A stretch of DNA of 64,000 nucleotides. Origin: Hermetia illucens (lineage: Eukaryota > Arthropoda > Insecta > Diptera > Stratiomyidae). The stretch lies in assembly GCF_905115235.1 (NCBI RefSeq), contig NC_051849.1, forward strand, positions 213,782,595 through 213,846,594, read 5' to 3'. Of the stretch, positions 33,711 through 48,700 are shown piece by piece. Positions within the stretch are counted from its first letter, which is position 1; the number at the start of each line of letters is the position of its first letter. Below the pieces are notes generated by a model, which saw only the letters and a program-made list of their open reading frames with translations, searched no databases and was not told the origin of the DNA. A program made the position numbers and the translations under genes.

Positions 33711-36700
33711 ATGAAGATTCGATTAGTGATTTGTGTTGTTAGTGCGATTTCACTGGCTTCCTTTGTGGCAGCCAGGAGTATTCCGGAGAAGCTGTCGCCA
33801 GTGATATTCGGTGAGTAGCCAACCAAAAAGGATTAAGATTTGAAGGACTTTTCAGCGGCGGGAGTGAAAAATCAATTCCAATGCTTAGTTGAGTCCAAAC
33901 ACTCTGTTCGCAAAACATAGGACCCAGAATAGAATTGAAAACAATTAGCATCATGTGAAGCGTGGAAACGACGCTATCGGGTGTCGTTGTACCTTCCCAG
34001 CTGGCGTGAATGATCGAGGAGAATAATGACAAGCAATTATCTGTTATTGCTTTGCAACTCACCCGTAAAATGAATGAATTCCCCAGAATATGTAAGAGTA
34101 GTTGAGATTCGCGGAAGATACAACAAATCACGTTTGTTGTGTGGTTGCTATGGCTTTTATGTGTGTAATTTAGAGCCCAAAACGCAATTTATTAAATTGA
34201 TACAATGTGAAATGTAGGTATCATAAAATTTTGAGGCAGAAGAGAAAGGAGTAATGCGCCACCGTTTTCGGCTCTACAAGATGCCCATTAGCACTCCCCA
34301 GGTGTTCCCGAGAGACCTACATTCCTCTATTGTTCTGTACCAAATGCTTCTAGAATCCCTCGTTTATCGGTCACTCTGAGAAAGCTAGCTAGCAATGCAT
34401 TCGTCGCCTTTTCTTTAATTGTGATCTACCCACTGCCATTTCCACCCCTTAATCAACACATCTAACGATAACTGACCCAATCGTCAATTCAGGCAAAGGG
34501 ACACCCGCAACTCGGCAGGGACTGGTGTTCTTCTTTTTCTTCAGCCTTTGTCCCGTTCACAAGCGGGGTCGGCTCGTCGTGGTCGGCTTCGCCATTTGGC
34601 TCTATGGAATGTCTGATCTGGGTGCAATCTCGAGGCTTTCAAATCCCCATCCAGCGTATCAAACCACCGTTGCTTAGGTCTGCCTTTTGGTCGTTTACCA
34701 TCGACTTCGATGTTCAGACCAATCTTTGCAAGTGAATTCTCGTTTGCACGAATTGCGTGACCATACCATCGAAGACGCCTCTCTCGCAACTTTTCCACGA
34801 TCGGTGCAACCCCATAACGATCGCGGATATCCTCATTTCGGATGTGATCTAAACGTGTGACGCCACTGGTCCAACGTAGCATCTTCGTCTCCATTACCGC
34901 AAGACGCCGTTCATTGTCTTTTATGGTCGGCCAACACTCAAAACCATAGAGAGCGACTGGACGGACGACATTGCGGTAAATTTTAGATTTGGGACGTTCA
35001 TTGATACGTCGATCACAAAGGACACCAGTTGTGGAACGCCACTTCATCCAGGTTGCGTTAATGCGTGAAGCAATTTCATAGCGCAGCTCTCCATTGGCTG
35101 ATAGCGTTGACCCGAGGTATTTAAATCGCTCAGTTCTGGGCAGATCACTGCCGCTGACAGTGATTGTGCCTGTTTCATGGGGATCGGTCGTCAAAAATTC
35201 AGTTTTGTTTAAATTCAACCTAAGACCGTGTTGCATGAGGCGATCATTCCATTTTTGAACAAGTTGCTCGAGATCATCTGCATAAAGCAGTGTGTAGGGC
35301 GCTGAACGTTGGATATCCCGTGTGACGGTGTCCATAACAAGGACAGAGAGGAGTGGTGAGAGGGCGCTTCCTTGATGAACATCAACAGAGACACGAAGCG
35401 GTTTTGATACACCCGCCATACTTCGAACTTTACTTTTCGGATCGTGGTAGAGCAATTGAACCCAGCGCACGAGTTCTTCTGGCACGAAGTGTTGTCGTAA
35501 AGCATACCAGATGAGTTCGTGTGGTACACGGTCAAACGCTTTCTCTAGATCCAGAAAGGTAATGTAAAGAGGGCGATGCTTATCACGGTGTTTCTCCATG
35601 AGTAACCGCGCAGCGTGTATTGCGTCAGTAGTTCCGCAGTTCTTGACAAATCCAGCTTGATTCACGGTTATTTCAACGATTTCGCGAATACGGTTGTCAA
35701 GAATGCGTTCAAAAATCTTCATGGTATGGGAAAGTAACCGGATCGGACGGTAATTTGAACATTCTGCTGGGCTACCTTTCTTTTTCCATATTGGAACAGT
35801 GGTACTTTCTTGCGAGTCAGATGGTGTTCTTCCCTCCTGAATAACCCGGTTAAAGAATTCACTGAGCCACAGTGTTGGGTCCCAGCTCTTCGCTTTCCAG
35901 AGCTCAGATGCGATGTCGTCAGGTCCTGTTGCTTTCCTCGACTTCAGTTGAGCTGACTGGTGGAACTGGTCCAAATGTCGGCAATGATTGTGGAAGTGGA
36001 GGATGAGCAAATTCTTCAGTTGAAATCTGCTCGAAGTATTCTCGCCATCTATCCGTTGCAGCTCGACGGTTAGTAAGCAAAGTACCGTTCTTGTCATTAA
36101 CACAACAGAAGTGTTCGGTATCCTGTGTGCGTTCATCACGGCTTTAAGCAAGTCGATACAGATCTCTCTCGCCATCCCGAGTGTCCAGTTTATCGTAAAG
36201 ATTTTTGAAATGGTTCGCTCGGGTGACAGCGACCGCTTTCTTTGCTTCCCGGTTGGCATTCTTATAAATTTGCCAATTAGCAGGCGTTTTATCGTCGAGA
36301 AATTTGTGGTAGAGGCGTTTCTTTTCACGGACCTTCATTTCAACATCATCATTCCAAAGCCAAGTATCTCGGTGACTCCGAGGGTTGCAGAGGCCGCTTT
36401 GTGGATCGTGTCTTTCATTTGGTTCCATGATTCTTCCACATTCGTAATGGTTGGCAATCGTATGAGTGAGACCGTTTCTTCTTTCTTCTCACCAAATCGC
36501 CACGATTTAATGCGCGGCGGGGCAGTGCGTTCCTCACGCTGTTTTATCGGTGGCTTAATTCGCAGGACGGCAATGAACGGCCGATGTTGAGGTGCGATGG
36601 TCTCATAGGGAACGACTTTGCAATCAGTGACAGTGGTAAAATGTTGGCGTCTTATGAGAATATAGTCGATTTGCGTTTTATTGTTCCCACTATAAAATGT

Positions 36701-39700
36701 GGGAAGATGAGACAATCGTTTGATGAACCATGTATTCATAAGTACAAGGTCATGAGTGTCCGCAAAATCGATTATACGCTCACCACCTTCATTGCGCGCT
36801 CCGAACCCCTTTCCTCCATGGCACCTGTTACCGTCTGCCTTTTCACCCACATGACCATTAAGGTCGCCGGCAATGATTATGTAATCGTCAGCAGGCACGT
36901 GACAAGTCTTTTCATCGAGAAGTTACCAGAAGGCATCAGGTCGACCTGTCTGTGGTGCATACGCAGTGAAGAAGTGAATAGTGCGATCAGCTGATATAAT
37001 GGTGAGCTTCATCAGCCGATCATCAAATCGTTCGACTTCTTTAATGGCATCACGGAAATCCTCTGAGATGGCAATGCCAACACCATATTGAGTGTGTGGG
37101 TTACCAAAATAGAGAAGTTTGTAGCCATTTTTACCGCGTTCGCGTTCAATGCCGCAGCTTTTGGCACCAGACCATCGGATTATTTGCAGAGCGCAGATGT
37201 CAATGCACCTTTTCCGAAAGGCTCTTGCGAGTTCCTCCGTCTTTCCAGTTAGGGTACCAACATTTAGCGTGCAGACACGTATTTGTTTTGTTCGTTGTGT
37301 TCGGACTAACTTGCTTACGTCCTGACGCCGTCCATGCGTCAAGAATCCTTGCCCATTTCTCGACAGGACCGGGGCCCGTCCTGCCGCGTCGACTGAGGTG
37401 GACGCCCTAGCATTTCTCCGAGGCTTGTGACTCAATCCGATCATCATGTTTGTAACGACATTCTACGCATTTTCTTGGTCGACTTGTCGCGGGGCCTGTC
37501 ACCAAGAGAGATCAGGTAGGATTTAGCATAGTAGAATCACTCCAACTATATTCTATTTATCTCTTTCCCTGATCTCAGCATTTTATTTTTTTACTGAGGA
37601 TAGTACAGAGTATGTTGCCTCAAACCCTCCTCCTTTACCTGGGCTTGGGACCAGCATACTATGTTAATAGCATGGCGGAGTTCGGCAGGGACTGGTGTTA
37701 CCGAAGGCTAAAAGCTAGAGAACATTGGTATGGAATAACCTAAACTTGAGTGCTGTTGAGGTATCTGCTTTTCCAAATTTTAAATAAAACAAGCGGATGT
37801 AGCACTGTTAGGACAATCAAAAGAAAATCCGGGCTCGGGGTGGAAATTATGTGAGCTCCTCTATTAATGTTAATGGCGATGGTCAATCAACATCCAGAGT
37901 GTTCCGTCGACAATTGCTTACATGCCCCTGTGCTAGCCAGAATCGGGAATATGGGGGTCCTTTGAACACGTCGATCTCTCATGTGTCATTATACCAAAAT
38001 TCACGTGTCCTTTTCTGTACGTGGGCTCATACCGAGTCTAGAAAATCCCAAAAAGAGGGTGATTCGCACGAGCCTAGCGAAATAACATCACACGAGATAA
38101 ACCTGAAATAAAATAAAAAAAAACGGCTCCACAGTGCGCGTGGAGGTTCTCTCTCTGCCTTGGCATCCTCAGGCTATTCTATTGGAGGATTCCCCTTATT
38201 TAAGGAGAGTCCAACGTGGGGTGCCAGTTGTAATGACAAAATGGATTGGCGATGGCCAAAGAACATCATGAGTGGCCGGAGACGACCAAGAGGGGAGTGT
38301 GTCTGTATTTGAGATGGGGATAGTCGTCCATTCTACTCGATTTCCCCGTCTAACGGAATATCGGATTCGTTTATGTATCGCAGGATTCCCCTTAGTAGAT
38401 GTGATGCTAATTGCTCCAGTTACAGCACATCAGCATCAAAAATCGGATGTATGATGCGTCATAGGCGAGGCACTCATGTAGAAAATGTTTCGTGGATTGC
38501 GCTTCCTCATTACAGGATGGATACGCATCATCTTGGAGAATTCCTATTGTGAACATATGCCCGGCTACTTTTCTACAGGATAAACGTTACCGTATCTTTC
38601 TTTGGTTCTGACAGGAAAAGTTTGGTGTGTTTAGCATCATTAAGGCTCATCCACCTATTCTTATGAGAAACTTGTTCCCAGTTTTTGATAGCAGCATTAT
38701 TTAAGGCTACTGACACCCCAACTGCTGGTTCCGGTCCAGACATGGGGGAATTGAACTCTCTTTTGCTAAATCATCCGCGATTTCATTTCCCTCTACACCG
38801 CAATAACCGGGTACCCAGAGTAGTCCCACCGTATTCAACCTAGAAACAGAGTTCTATCGATTTCTATATTTCTGAACGGTTTTTGAAGGGATCAAAGGAC
38901 TGTGTAAGGTACTTAAATGCACTAATATAAAAACACAAAATAAGTCCATCAATTTAAATTTATTTGAAATTTTTCGTGCTCGCGTCGTATCTATTCGACC
39001 GAGATCTTTTCTCTTCTATCGTCTTCTATTTAACTATTTCACGGCGTATCCCTGATCGAGATCCTTTCTTATCTACTTTAAAGTGTAAAACTGGAGAAGT
39101 GAAAGGATTTCAAGCTAAACCTGTTTTCACACACACATATTCACCACACGGATGCCCGCCAATGAGGGTCACTGGCCGAATCTAATACTCCGCGGGCCTT
39201 TTTTTGAAAAAAAGCCTTCAGCCTCGACAAGAAGACCCACTTCAGCTCACCTCGAGCGTCGAGCTTGAACAAGTGCTCGCCTCGTTCCAGCACTCTAAAG
39301 GGGTCTTCGAATGTTGGTTGGGTAGACCTCCGCTGTCGCGTGTCGGGACGGTGGGATTGACCGCATCTTCGAAACTGCGTCCCTGAACAGACGCACCATT
39401 CTTGAGTCGCTTGATCGCACATCATCTGGAGCTGGCCGTGAATTCCTCTCGTTGGGTGGTAGGGAGGACGAAAGGCAAGGACCGCGATCACGACGGATCG
39501 TCGCGAGCCAATAACGCCTCCTATGCCATTTGAAGGCAAGAAGCTTTCCTAACTCCATGAAAAGAGTGGATTCGAATTGCATTCCCTGGTCCGTGATGAT
39601 TACGCCTGGAAGACCCAAGCGCGGAATACGCTCTCGACAGAGGGCCTCAGTACATGATTGTACCGTAATGTCAGACAGAGATATTTCTTCAGGCCACCGC

Positions 39701-42700
39701 GTAAACCTTCGATGCTTGTGAGGCAATACTTGAATCCGTGCGAGTCTCGCAAAGGACCGATGATGTCGAGAAGGATGGTGTGGAAGCGCTTGGTAGACCT
39801 AGGGAATACACCTACTTCCTTTTGTACGTGCTGTTGACCTTGCACTTTTGGCACGCGATGCACTGTCTGGCTCATGAGTTTAGGTTCTTGTTCATGGACG
39901 GCTAGAAGTATTTTTCGTCGATTCATCGTCCTGACGCCTGGTTGCGCAAGATCGTGTATGCGTGAAATACTTCCCTGCGAAAATCGGTCGGAACGAATGG
40001 CCTGGGTCCCTTATCTGAGGTCTCGCAGAGTAAATAAGAGTTTGAACCGAAAATAGGAAACTTCTTGAATTTATATTTGGAGTTTACCTTCAGGCTCTGA
40101 AGTTCTGCGCGGCGAGTAGTTCATGATCGTAGGCGCTGTAGTTGCATTGAGCTGGGTTGAGCTGTTTTGAAAAGAAGTTCAACGGTCGCCTGATTTGATA
40201 TACCCGTTCGTAAAGAGCGGCGCTTGCCGCTGTATCTGATGCACTGACGAACACAGCTAGGGGTGAATTAAGCTGAGGAAATGCCAGCAGTGTTGCATCA
40301 ACAAACTGTTGTTTGACTGACTCAAACGCATGGACGACCTAGGAGACCAAGCAACCTCGCAGGAGTCTTTAGTTTTGGGCCCAGACAAGTAGGTGTTCAA
40401 GATCGCTTGGTGATGAGCGGCCTTAGGCAAGAAACGACAATACATGTTTAACATGCCCAAGAACCTTCGCAGATCCTCTACCGTGATTGGTAAGGGGAAG
40501 ACCTTTACCACCTTAACCTTGTCTGGGCCAGGTTCAATACCGTCAAATGGTCGAGAATTTTTCCCAGCCTCTGGAGGAATCTGCATTTTTCAACGTTTAG
40601 GACAAGGAGACGTTGAAAAATGCACTCGAAATGTTCCAAGTGCTCAGATTCTGAAGAGGAAGCGACCAGAACATCATCCATGTAGACGAAATAAATGTTC
40701 AAGTTTCGGAAGATGGAGTATATGAACCTCTAGAAAGTCTGCGCAGCGTTGCACAAGCCGCAAGTCATTCTGGTGAACTCGTAAAGTTTTCGGTATGTCT
40801 TCGGGAGCGACAGGGTTTTGGTGCTACGCTTTCGCTAGATTCAAAGTCGTGAAAACACGGCAGTTCGTAAGCGATTGCGATCATAGATGAGGCGAATGAA
40901 GTATCGGTCTGGAACTGTCTGAGCATTCAAACGCCTATAATTTCCACATGGCCGCCATTCACCGTTTGGCTTAGGGACCAAATAAAGTGGAGAAGACCAA
41001 CACATGCCTATAGTCATTGGTGCGGATGGGAGAAGAACTCGCGGCCGCCAGTCGTAGAAATTGCGAAACTAGGGTGTTCGGACGGAGTACAGGGAGAACC
41101 AACACCTCAGCTCCCGTGTCGACCAGGAAGAAACGTCTGCTCAGGGGGTCGAAGATTGTAAGGCGACGTGGTACTGCGCTTCGAGTAGCCGTCGCCGGGC
41201 ACCCAGCCAGCCTAGTTTTTTGTTGTGCTAAACGTGCATCCGGTAATACATTTAGTCGCTGGAGCTCCGTATTTCCGATGGTACCAACAAACCGTCGAGG
41301 CCGATGAGGGTCCCGGCGTGCGACTACCCGAACGCCCTTTTCGGGAAGCGGACCTCGACCGTTATTGCGATCGAGATCTACTTTCCGATGGTAAAGTACC
41401 AACTGTCACGGCGAGCTTTGTGACCGCATCGGCCAGTGTCGTCACCATGGACTTAAGGTCCTTCACTTCCCAAGTTGTGTTTCGGGAAACTTCCGTGACC
41501 ACGGGGCGCGCGTACACCTCGTGCACCTTATCAGCCATGGCGGACAACACCTCCAGCGATCCCGAGTCCGCACAGGCCAAGATGGCGCTGGTGCTCCATG
41601 GAAGTCGCTGCAGCCAGAAAGACTTCAGCAGCTCTGAACCAACCTTATTCCTACCCAACTCATTTCAGGAAGCAACTGGCTGGGGCTACGGTCGCCTAAC
41701 GTCAGCTCATTCAGCGAAATAAGCCCGATGGTATCCTCGTCGAGATCGATGATGGTGTGGTTGAACCGTTTGGCGTCCGCCAGCGCAAATTACGCTCCCA
41801 GCTGTGTGAATCACGCAGCCGGATTGCGTCGCTAAAAGGAAGGCACCCTAACGGCGACTGCCGCCAGCGGTGGTATCCCTCCTTCCGTGGGTTTCACCTC
41901 AAACGACATATTCCTAATGATTTAGGGGAGTCACATCTTCTACCAAACAGTTGTATGGAAATCCGAGAATCAGAAGGCATTGCGAAAACTGGATTCAGTT
42001 CTCCCAATCAATCTTTCAATGCTCTGTTTCCCCCACGTCCATTGTTTCCCAATAGATCTAATCGAATTAGTCTCTCGTGCAGTTCTCTGAGTAAACATAT
42101 CCAAGGGCTGCAAATTGACCAATGCATTCAGCGCCGGATATGGTGCTCATGGCACCGGTGATACACATAGTTCTTTGCAATGTGGCTAGTTTACATTGAA
42201 AACTCTTTTGTTTCACCTTAACCTACCACTCTACGGATGCATAAACGAACATCGGCCTTGTTAAGTGGTGAAATCGAAATGTGTAAAAAGCTAAAACTGA
42301 GACAAAATATGAGCTCTATATCTCTCACTTATTTCGTATTCGGAATGTGCAATGAAAGTTAAGGTGTCTCCGACTCATTGATTATCAATGCGCAATCGGA
42401 TGAAAACTATGTAATTACATAATTGTCGTGGAAGAGGTTTAGTTAAACGTGTAGGACGAGCATGGTAACACGCAATCAGTAGACGTACTAACTTGTTGCC
42501 ATAGCTTGCAATCCTACACAAATGAGAAAATTGGGAATGGATCTTGACGGAGATCTTCCAATAATACATGTGTGTGGTGAATTTGTGTGTGTGAAAACAG
42601 GTTTAGCTTGAAACCCTTCCACTTGTCCAGTTTTTACGCTTTAAGATAAGAAAGGATCTCAATCGGAGATAAGCCGTGAAATAGTTAGATAAAAGAAGAT

Positions 42701-45700
42701 TATAGAAGAGAAAAGATCTCGGTCGAATATCGAGCACGAAACATTGAATAAAAGACAAATTGACGGACTAATTTTGTGTTTTTCTATTTGTGCGTTTAAA
42801 TACTTTTACAGGCCTAATGATAGCAACATATATCCACATTGCTACCTCAGGCCTAAGTCCCTACATGTTTGTTCCAAAGAAGCTTCTTGTTTAAAATAAC
42901 TCCCAAATATTTCATTTCTTCAGAGAGTTGAAGGATTGTATCCTTCATCTCTGAAAGACAAAGACCATTCAGTTTCTTCCTTTTTGTAAATAATAACATC
43001 GTGGCCAACAATTAGCACAGCCACCTAAGAGAGAGAAGTGAGAGCAGCGAAGAGCAGACTCGCAGGACTTTCCACGTTGGTTTTCATTTCGTGGGTGCGA
43101 CCTTGGCACCTTCTCGTGAATGTGACGCTCAATCAGTCTCTCCAGACATTTTAGCAAAAATTATGTTAAGCTGATTTGCCAAAAGTTCTTTGGATTTGAA
43201 TAGTCATCTTTCCCAGGCTTAGGCATGGAAACTACCTTAACTTTCTGTCAAGAGGAAGCAGTTACAATGTTTGGCCCCAAAGTGAAGATAATTGCAGGCA
43301 AATTCTCTTCTGCTTTGAGCAACCCCCAACTATATTCCCCAAGCAAGAAGCTACGATATTGCTCTGCAAATATTGCAAAATCTCTCAGAGCCATTAAATC
43401 ATAAATCGATTTGACCTGCTTTCGATTTTGCGAGTTTGTCGATGCTTTTACCCACATGCACAGGAGATCTTATTACCCCAACCGCAAATATCTCTAATTG
43501 CGTTTCGCACCATCAAAATGTCCATCGAAATGGCAATAAATGGTGGGTTCTAATTCCCTCCTTATCGTTCGAATGGGATATTCTTTCGTTGTCGATAAAG
43601 CTCTGTAATCACGTCCATAAGGTTTTGGCCAGAAAATGCTTCAACTATTAGATCAGAGTATTCAAGTTGAAGTGTGGATTTCCTTGGTTTTCTTATAGTT
43701 GTAGAGCTAGCACTTGTCGAAATAATTTAAAGAATTTCCTAAAATCGCAAATTCAATTCTCTTTGCAGTGCCGGGCGATGGAGGCAGTCAAGTGGAAGCT
43801 AAGCTCAACAAACCAAATGTTGTTCACTATATTTGTCAGAAGCAATCTGATTGGTTCAATATATGGCTCAATATGGAACTCTTAGTACCAGTCGTCATAG
43901 ACTGTTTTATTGACAACATGCGACTGATCTACGATAATGTAACACGAAAATCATACAATCCTCCGGGTGTTGAAGTTCGCATGCCTGGTTGGGGCAATCC
44001 AGAAGTTGTTGAGTGGATCGATCCAAGCCATAGTTCAACTGGAAAATATTTTCAGGATATCTCTCAAGCTCTTATCCCGCTCGGATACGAACGGATGAAA
44101 TCAATTAGAGGTGCCCCCTATGATTTCCGAAAAGCCCCAAGTAAGTAAAAGTTCCTTTATGTAGCAAAAAATTAATATGTTTACAAATCCGGCCAACCTG
44201 CATTACTAATTTGTGCTTTTTAAATTTTCAGATGAAAACAAACAATGGTTTTCCGATATGAAAGACTTGATCGAGGACACCTATACGCTGAACAATGATA
44301 CTGCAGTGACAATAATCTCACACAGTATGGGCAGTCCCATGACAATGGTTTTGCTCCAGCAGCTTCCCGACGAATGGAAGAATAAATATATTCGAAGAGT
44401 AATCAGCTTAGCAGGAGCTTGGGCTGGAAGCATAAAAGCTGTAAAAGTGTTTGCAATGGGTATGTGATTGTAGCTTGTCCCCATGCTTTGTGGAATCATT
44501 TTTTAAAGAGCCTTCAATGGCACACGTAAATAGAACACATTGATAAGTAAACACTTATAAATTCTAGCGATTCATTTACAATACTTTGCAGTTTTCTCGG
44601 AATCTATTGCCTTATCACTGTGGAGAGGCCGTAATATGATAAGACGAAAATTGAGAATTTGTTTGTTGAAACTAAGCGAATTTTTTTAACAAAACTACAT
44701 TCGTCATTCAACGGCTGTATCGTTTCCCATGGAAGCAATAGTGAAATGTGATGCGTTGATTTCTTATTTTTCGTACCATGGGAAAAGACTAGGGTGAAAG
44801 TGATTCATATACACAATTTATTTGCAATATCAGCAAACATTCTTTTTGCTATGTTGAAATTAGGATAGTAGAAAGTCGATTTTACGAGGAAATTTTTTGA
44901 TAAGAAACTGTAGAAGATTTTCATGGCATTATTTATTGTCAAGAAACGAAAAACCATGACTTGAGAACACCGCGTAAGTCAGTCAGCTCTTGAAGCGAGA
45001 GGGGTGACATTTTGTCAGTTTTGGCAAGGTATGCCAATTTTCAAGACATAATAATTCAGAAGAACTATGATAGGATAATCAGCTTCCGGAACGAGGCAAT
45101 AACGCTAGAATGTGTACCTCGTATCCTCCATTATATTTCCATGCTGATTACCAGGATAATCCAGTCCGATCTGAGAGGCAACCACTTGACCAGAGCTGTG
45201 AACAGAGGCACGCCCCAGGATGGTGCTATCTCACCGGTGCTCTGGTTAATAGTAATGGACAAAATTTAACGTACATTGGACAGCAGCGGGGTGAAGGTGG
45301 TGGCGTATGCCGACGACTTGGTGATATTAGTATCAGGGATGTTTCTGTCCATTATGAGCGACATCATGGAAGGAGCATTGCGAAAGGTGTGCCTGTGGGC
45401 TGCAAGATGCGGACTCAGCATAAACCCAACCAAAACGCAACTGATGCTATTCACCACCAAGACAAGGATACCTGAATTCCATCTACCACGGCTGAATGAA
45501 CAAAGATTGGTTCTTTCCTCTAATGTAAAGTATCTGGGTGTAATCCTGGATCCTAAGCTAAATTGGAGGTTGAACATAGAACTGAGGGTTATGAAGGCCT
45601 GTATAGCCTTCTATGCCTGTAAGAGAACCTTTGCGAAGAAATGGGGTCTCCGGTCGAGGATGGTTCTCTGGATGTACACCGCTGTAGTGCGTCCGATCCT

Positions 45701-48700
45701 GACGTATGGATCTATTGTATGGTGGCAGGCTTTGAAGAAGAAATACAATAGAACGAAGCTTAATAGGATTCAAAGAACCGCGTGTGCAGGTGCTATGGGG
45801 GCTCTGCAGTCCTGCCCGGCAGATGCTCTCAATGTACTCCTGCATCTCCTCCCCCTAGACCTCCACATCAAATATGTTGCAGCGTGCAGTGCCGTCAGAC
45901 TACGTGAGTCTGGATGCTGGACAGCGAAGTCCTACGGCCACAGCAACATTCTAGATGAAATACTTCGAGAAATCTGGGCATCCTCCACGGACTATGTCAC
46001 ACGCAAGCTGAACTTCACGAGAAACTTTGCTGTGGACCTTCCAACCAAGGCAAAGTGGAAAACCTGCGGCGTGTTGCAAGACTACGACACGGTATTCTTT
46101 ACGGACGGATCAAAGATGGCCTATGGAGTCGGCGCGGGGGTTTTCTCGAATACACATGGTGTATCCAAGTCGTATGGTCTCCCAGGTTTCACCAGTGTAT
46201 TCCAGGCGGAAGTACTGGCGATATTGGAAGTCTGTCGATGGCTGGAGCGTGATTCGAGCCCCAAGCGTAACATAGCCATTTTGACCGACAGCCAAGCGGC
46301 CATCAAGGCCTTGTACTCAACGACGATATCTTCCCGGTTGGTGGGGCAGTGCAGAGACACGCTCAACCATCTGGGCGGCACGCTCAAGATCACTCTCCTC
46401 TGGGTTCCCGGGCATAGGAACATAGAGGGGAATGAGCGGGCTGACGGATTGGCCGGGCAAGGCTCTGCTCTTGGCAGTCCCTCGGGGAATACAGTCGGTG
46501 TTCCGCTGGTGGCTGTCAGGGGCCGAGTCTACTCGCACTACCTAGCAGCCGCGGGCCTGAGATGGCGAAGGCTTACAAGCTGTGCCAAATCAAGGAGAAT
46601 TTGGCCCGCTTATAACATAGCCCGATCACGAGAGCTCCTGTGCCAGACGCATGCAAATGCTTTCAAGATTACGGCGGTCTGCACGGGGCACTGGCCCATA
46701 GAGGACCATGCCGCTAGGCTCGGCTTACCCTACAACCCGCATTGCCGAAGCTGCGGAGAAGGAAGGGAAACCCTCATGCACTTTCTCTGCGATTGCCCAG
46801 CTCTGGTTCGAGTCAGGCTGCGGACACTGGGTAAACCATTCTTTGGGGACCTCAGTGAGATTTCTAGCTGCAGGGTCGGAGAGCTGCTTTCCTTCGTGAA
46901 TGCTACGGGCTGGCTCTGAAGATCCGACCCGGCTGGACTCTGCTTCCCTGTTCCTATAACAACAGAAGAGAAATTGGGGCCATATCCGCTGATTTACTTT
47001 CAATTTCTCTTCTATTCTTCTCTGGAATGTCAATCCAGAGTAAGCATGTGTTTTGTCTGTTTCACCACGCGTTCCGGGGATATCGGAACGACTTAAATCC
47101 GGTGGATCATGTGGTTCCAGACTATTTAAAATTATCAAGAAACGTATTTGAGAAACTAATTATAGTCTCTGCTCCATCGGCGAGTCGAGGAATCATTGGG
47201 GAAGTGTTGATCAGGATTCAATTGAACAATTCGAAGGGCGGGAAATAATAATAATAATATTCGTTGACGCAAAAATGCAATCTGATCAGGACCATGACGT
47301 GTGTTAGAGCACTTCAGTCAAGACCTTAAACGGTACACTGTATAAGGTAATATGGAGGATATTACCCTAATTTGACTCAGGTACTCATTCACAGCTGAGT
47401 CGACTGGTGTCCCACATCCAGTCACGATAGCAAATGCTTTTGCCACCAGTGAGATTCGAACCGCGACCTTCCGCTACGGCAGTCCAGCGCTCTATCCACT
47501 TGAGCCATCCTGACAGGCGGGAAAAATATAGGAAAAGCTTCTTCATACAAATCCTAGCGCCGAGGAAAGTGATATGCAGTCGCTGAAAATGCATATTTGT
47601 AGAGGGAAAATTTTTTTTAGTAAAGCAATTATCCAATTACTTGTTGCCCCAGGAGCAGGAAAAAGTAATAATCATAAAGTTTAAAGGGGCCAAGCTGTTG
47701 TGCGTTGTAACTTCGACAAAGTCTAGGAATCGGGGAATGGAAGGAGACTTCAAACTTTGCAAAGGGCACGTTAAAATTGCCTGGCAGGACGACAGGTGAT
47801 GTCGTTAGAGGCGGAGCCGAGGAGGAGAGTTCCAAAAATATGCATAAATCTAGATAGAATCTACGCTGTTGTAGGGGGGTAGTCTCAGAAAGCGGAGGCG
47901 GGAGGGGTAGCCCGCACGAGGGAAGTTTTTCTTAAAGAAGAGGGAACGGGTGAATTTACGTTGGATATTTTCATGAAAGACTATCACAGTTACGGGAAGG
48001 TGACCAGATCACGGAGCAGTACTCGAGGGTACTCCTCACAAGGGAATTGAAGAGAGCTAAGGAGGGTTGGAGGGAGTCAAAATCAAACAATTTTGCTGCC
48101 CGATTGGTGACTTCGGGGCAATGGATATCGAAAGTGACTCCAAGGTCTTAAGTGGAATAATTTACGCATGTAGCACATAGAGTGATACTTTCTTAAGTTT
48201 AGCGCTAAACCATAAGCAGACCATCAACGATCCAGAGGGTCTATAGGTTATATTGAAGGAAAACACGGCGAAAACAGGCGACGACATAGAAAAGGAAGGG
48301 GGAGAAGGTCATTGATAAAAAATACAAATAATAAAGGACTCAGAATAGATCCCTGTGGGACGCCAGATAGGGGGGGGGGGGGAGAAGAAGAGGAATGTGC
48401 AGCCATCAAAAGAGAACGCTTAGAGACGATAGTTTGAGCCTTTTTCCACAAGCCGGGAAAATGATTTTCTTCGAGGCCTGTGTTGAAAATAAGGCATAGG
48501 AGAAGGGAGATGGACTGACCAGTTTTAAGCAAAAAGAGGTTTGGCAGGAGCTGGTTTGGGATAGCTGGGCAGGACAGCGGAAGCTGCGATCGTGGGACCA
48601 GAAAGGCTTGAAGTTTCCGCACTTCAGTGAGTTTTCAACAGTGGTCCGATATTCGTTTCTGGACTTACGTATTAAGGATTTGGCCGACGGGCTGACTAAG

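Noticed and set aside
41757-42161. 134-codon plus-strand frame
   Set aside because: It is antisense to the Gypsy gag and leader; no plus-strand homology.
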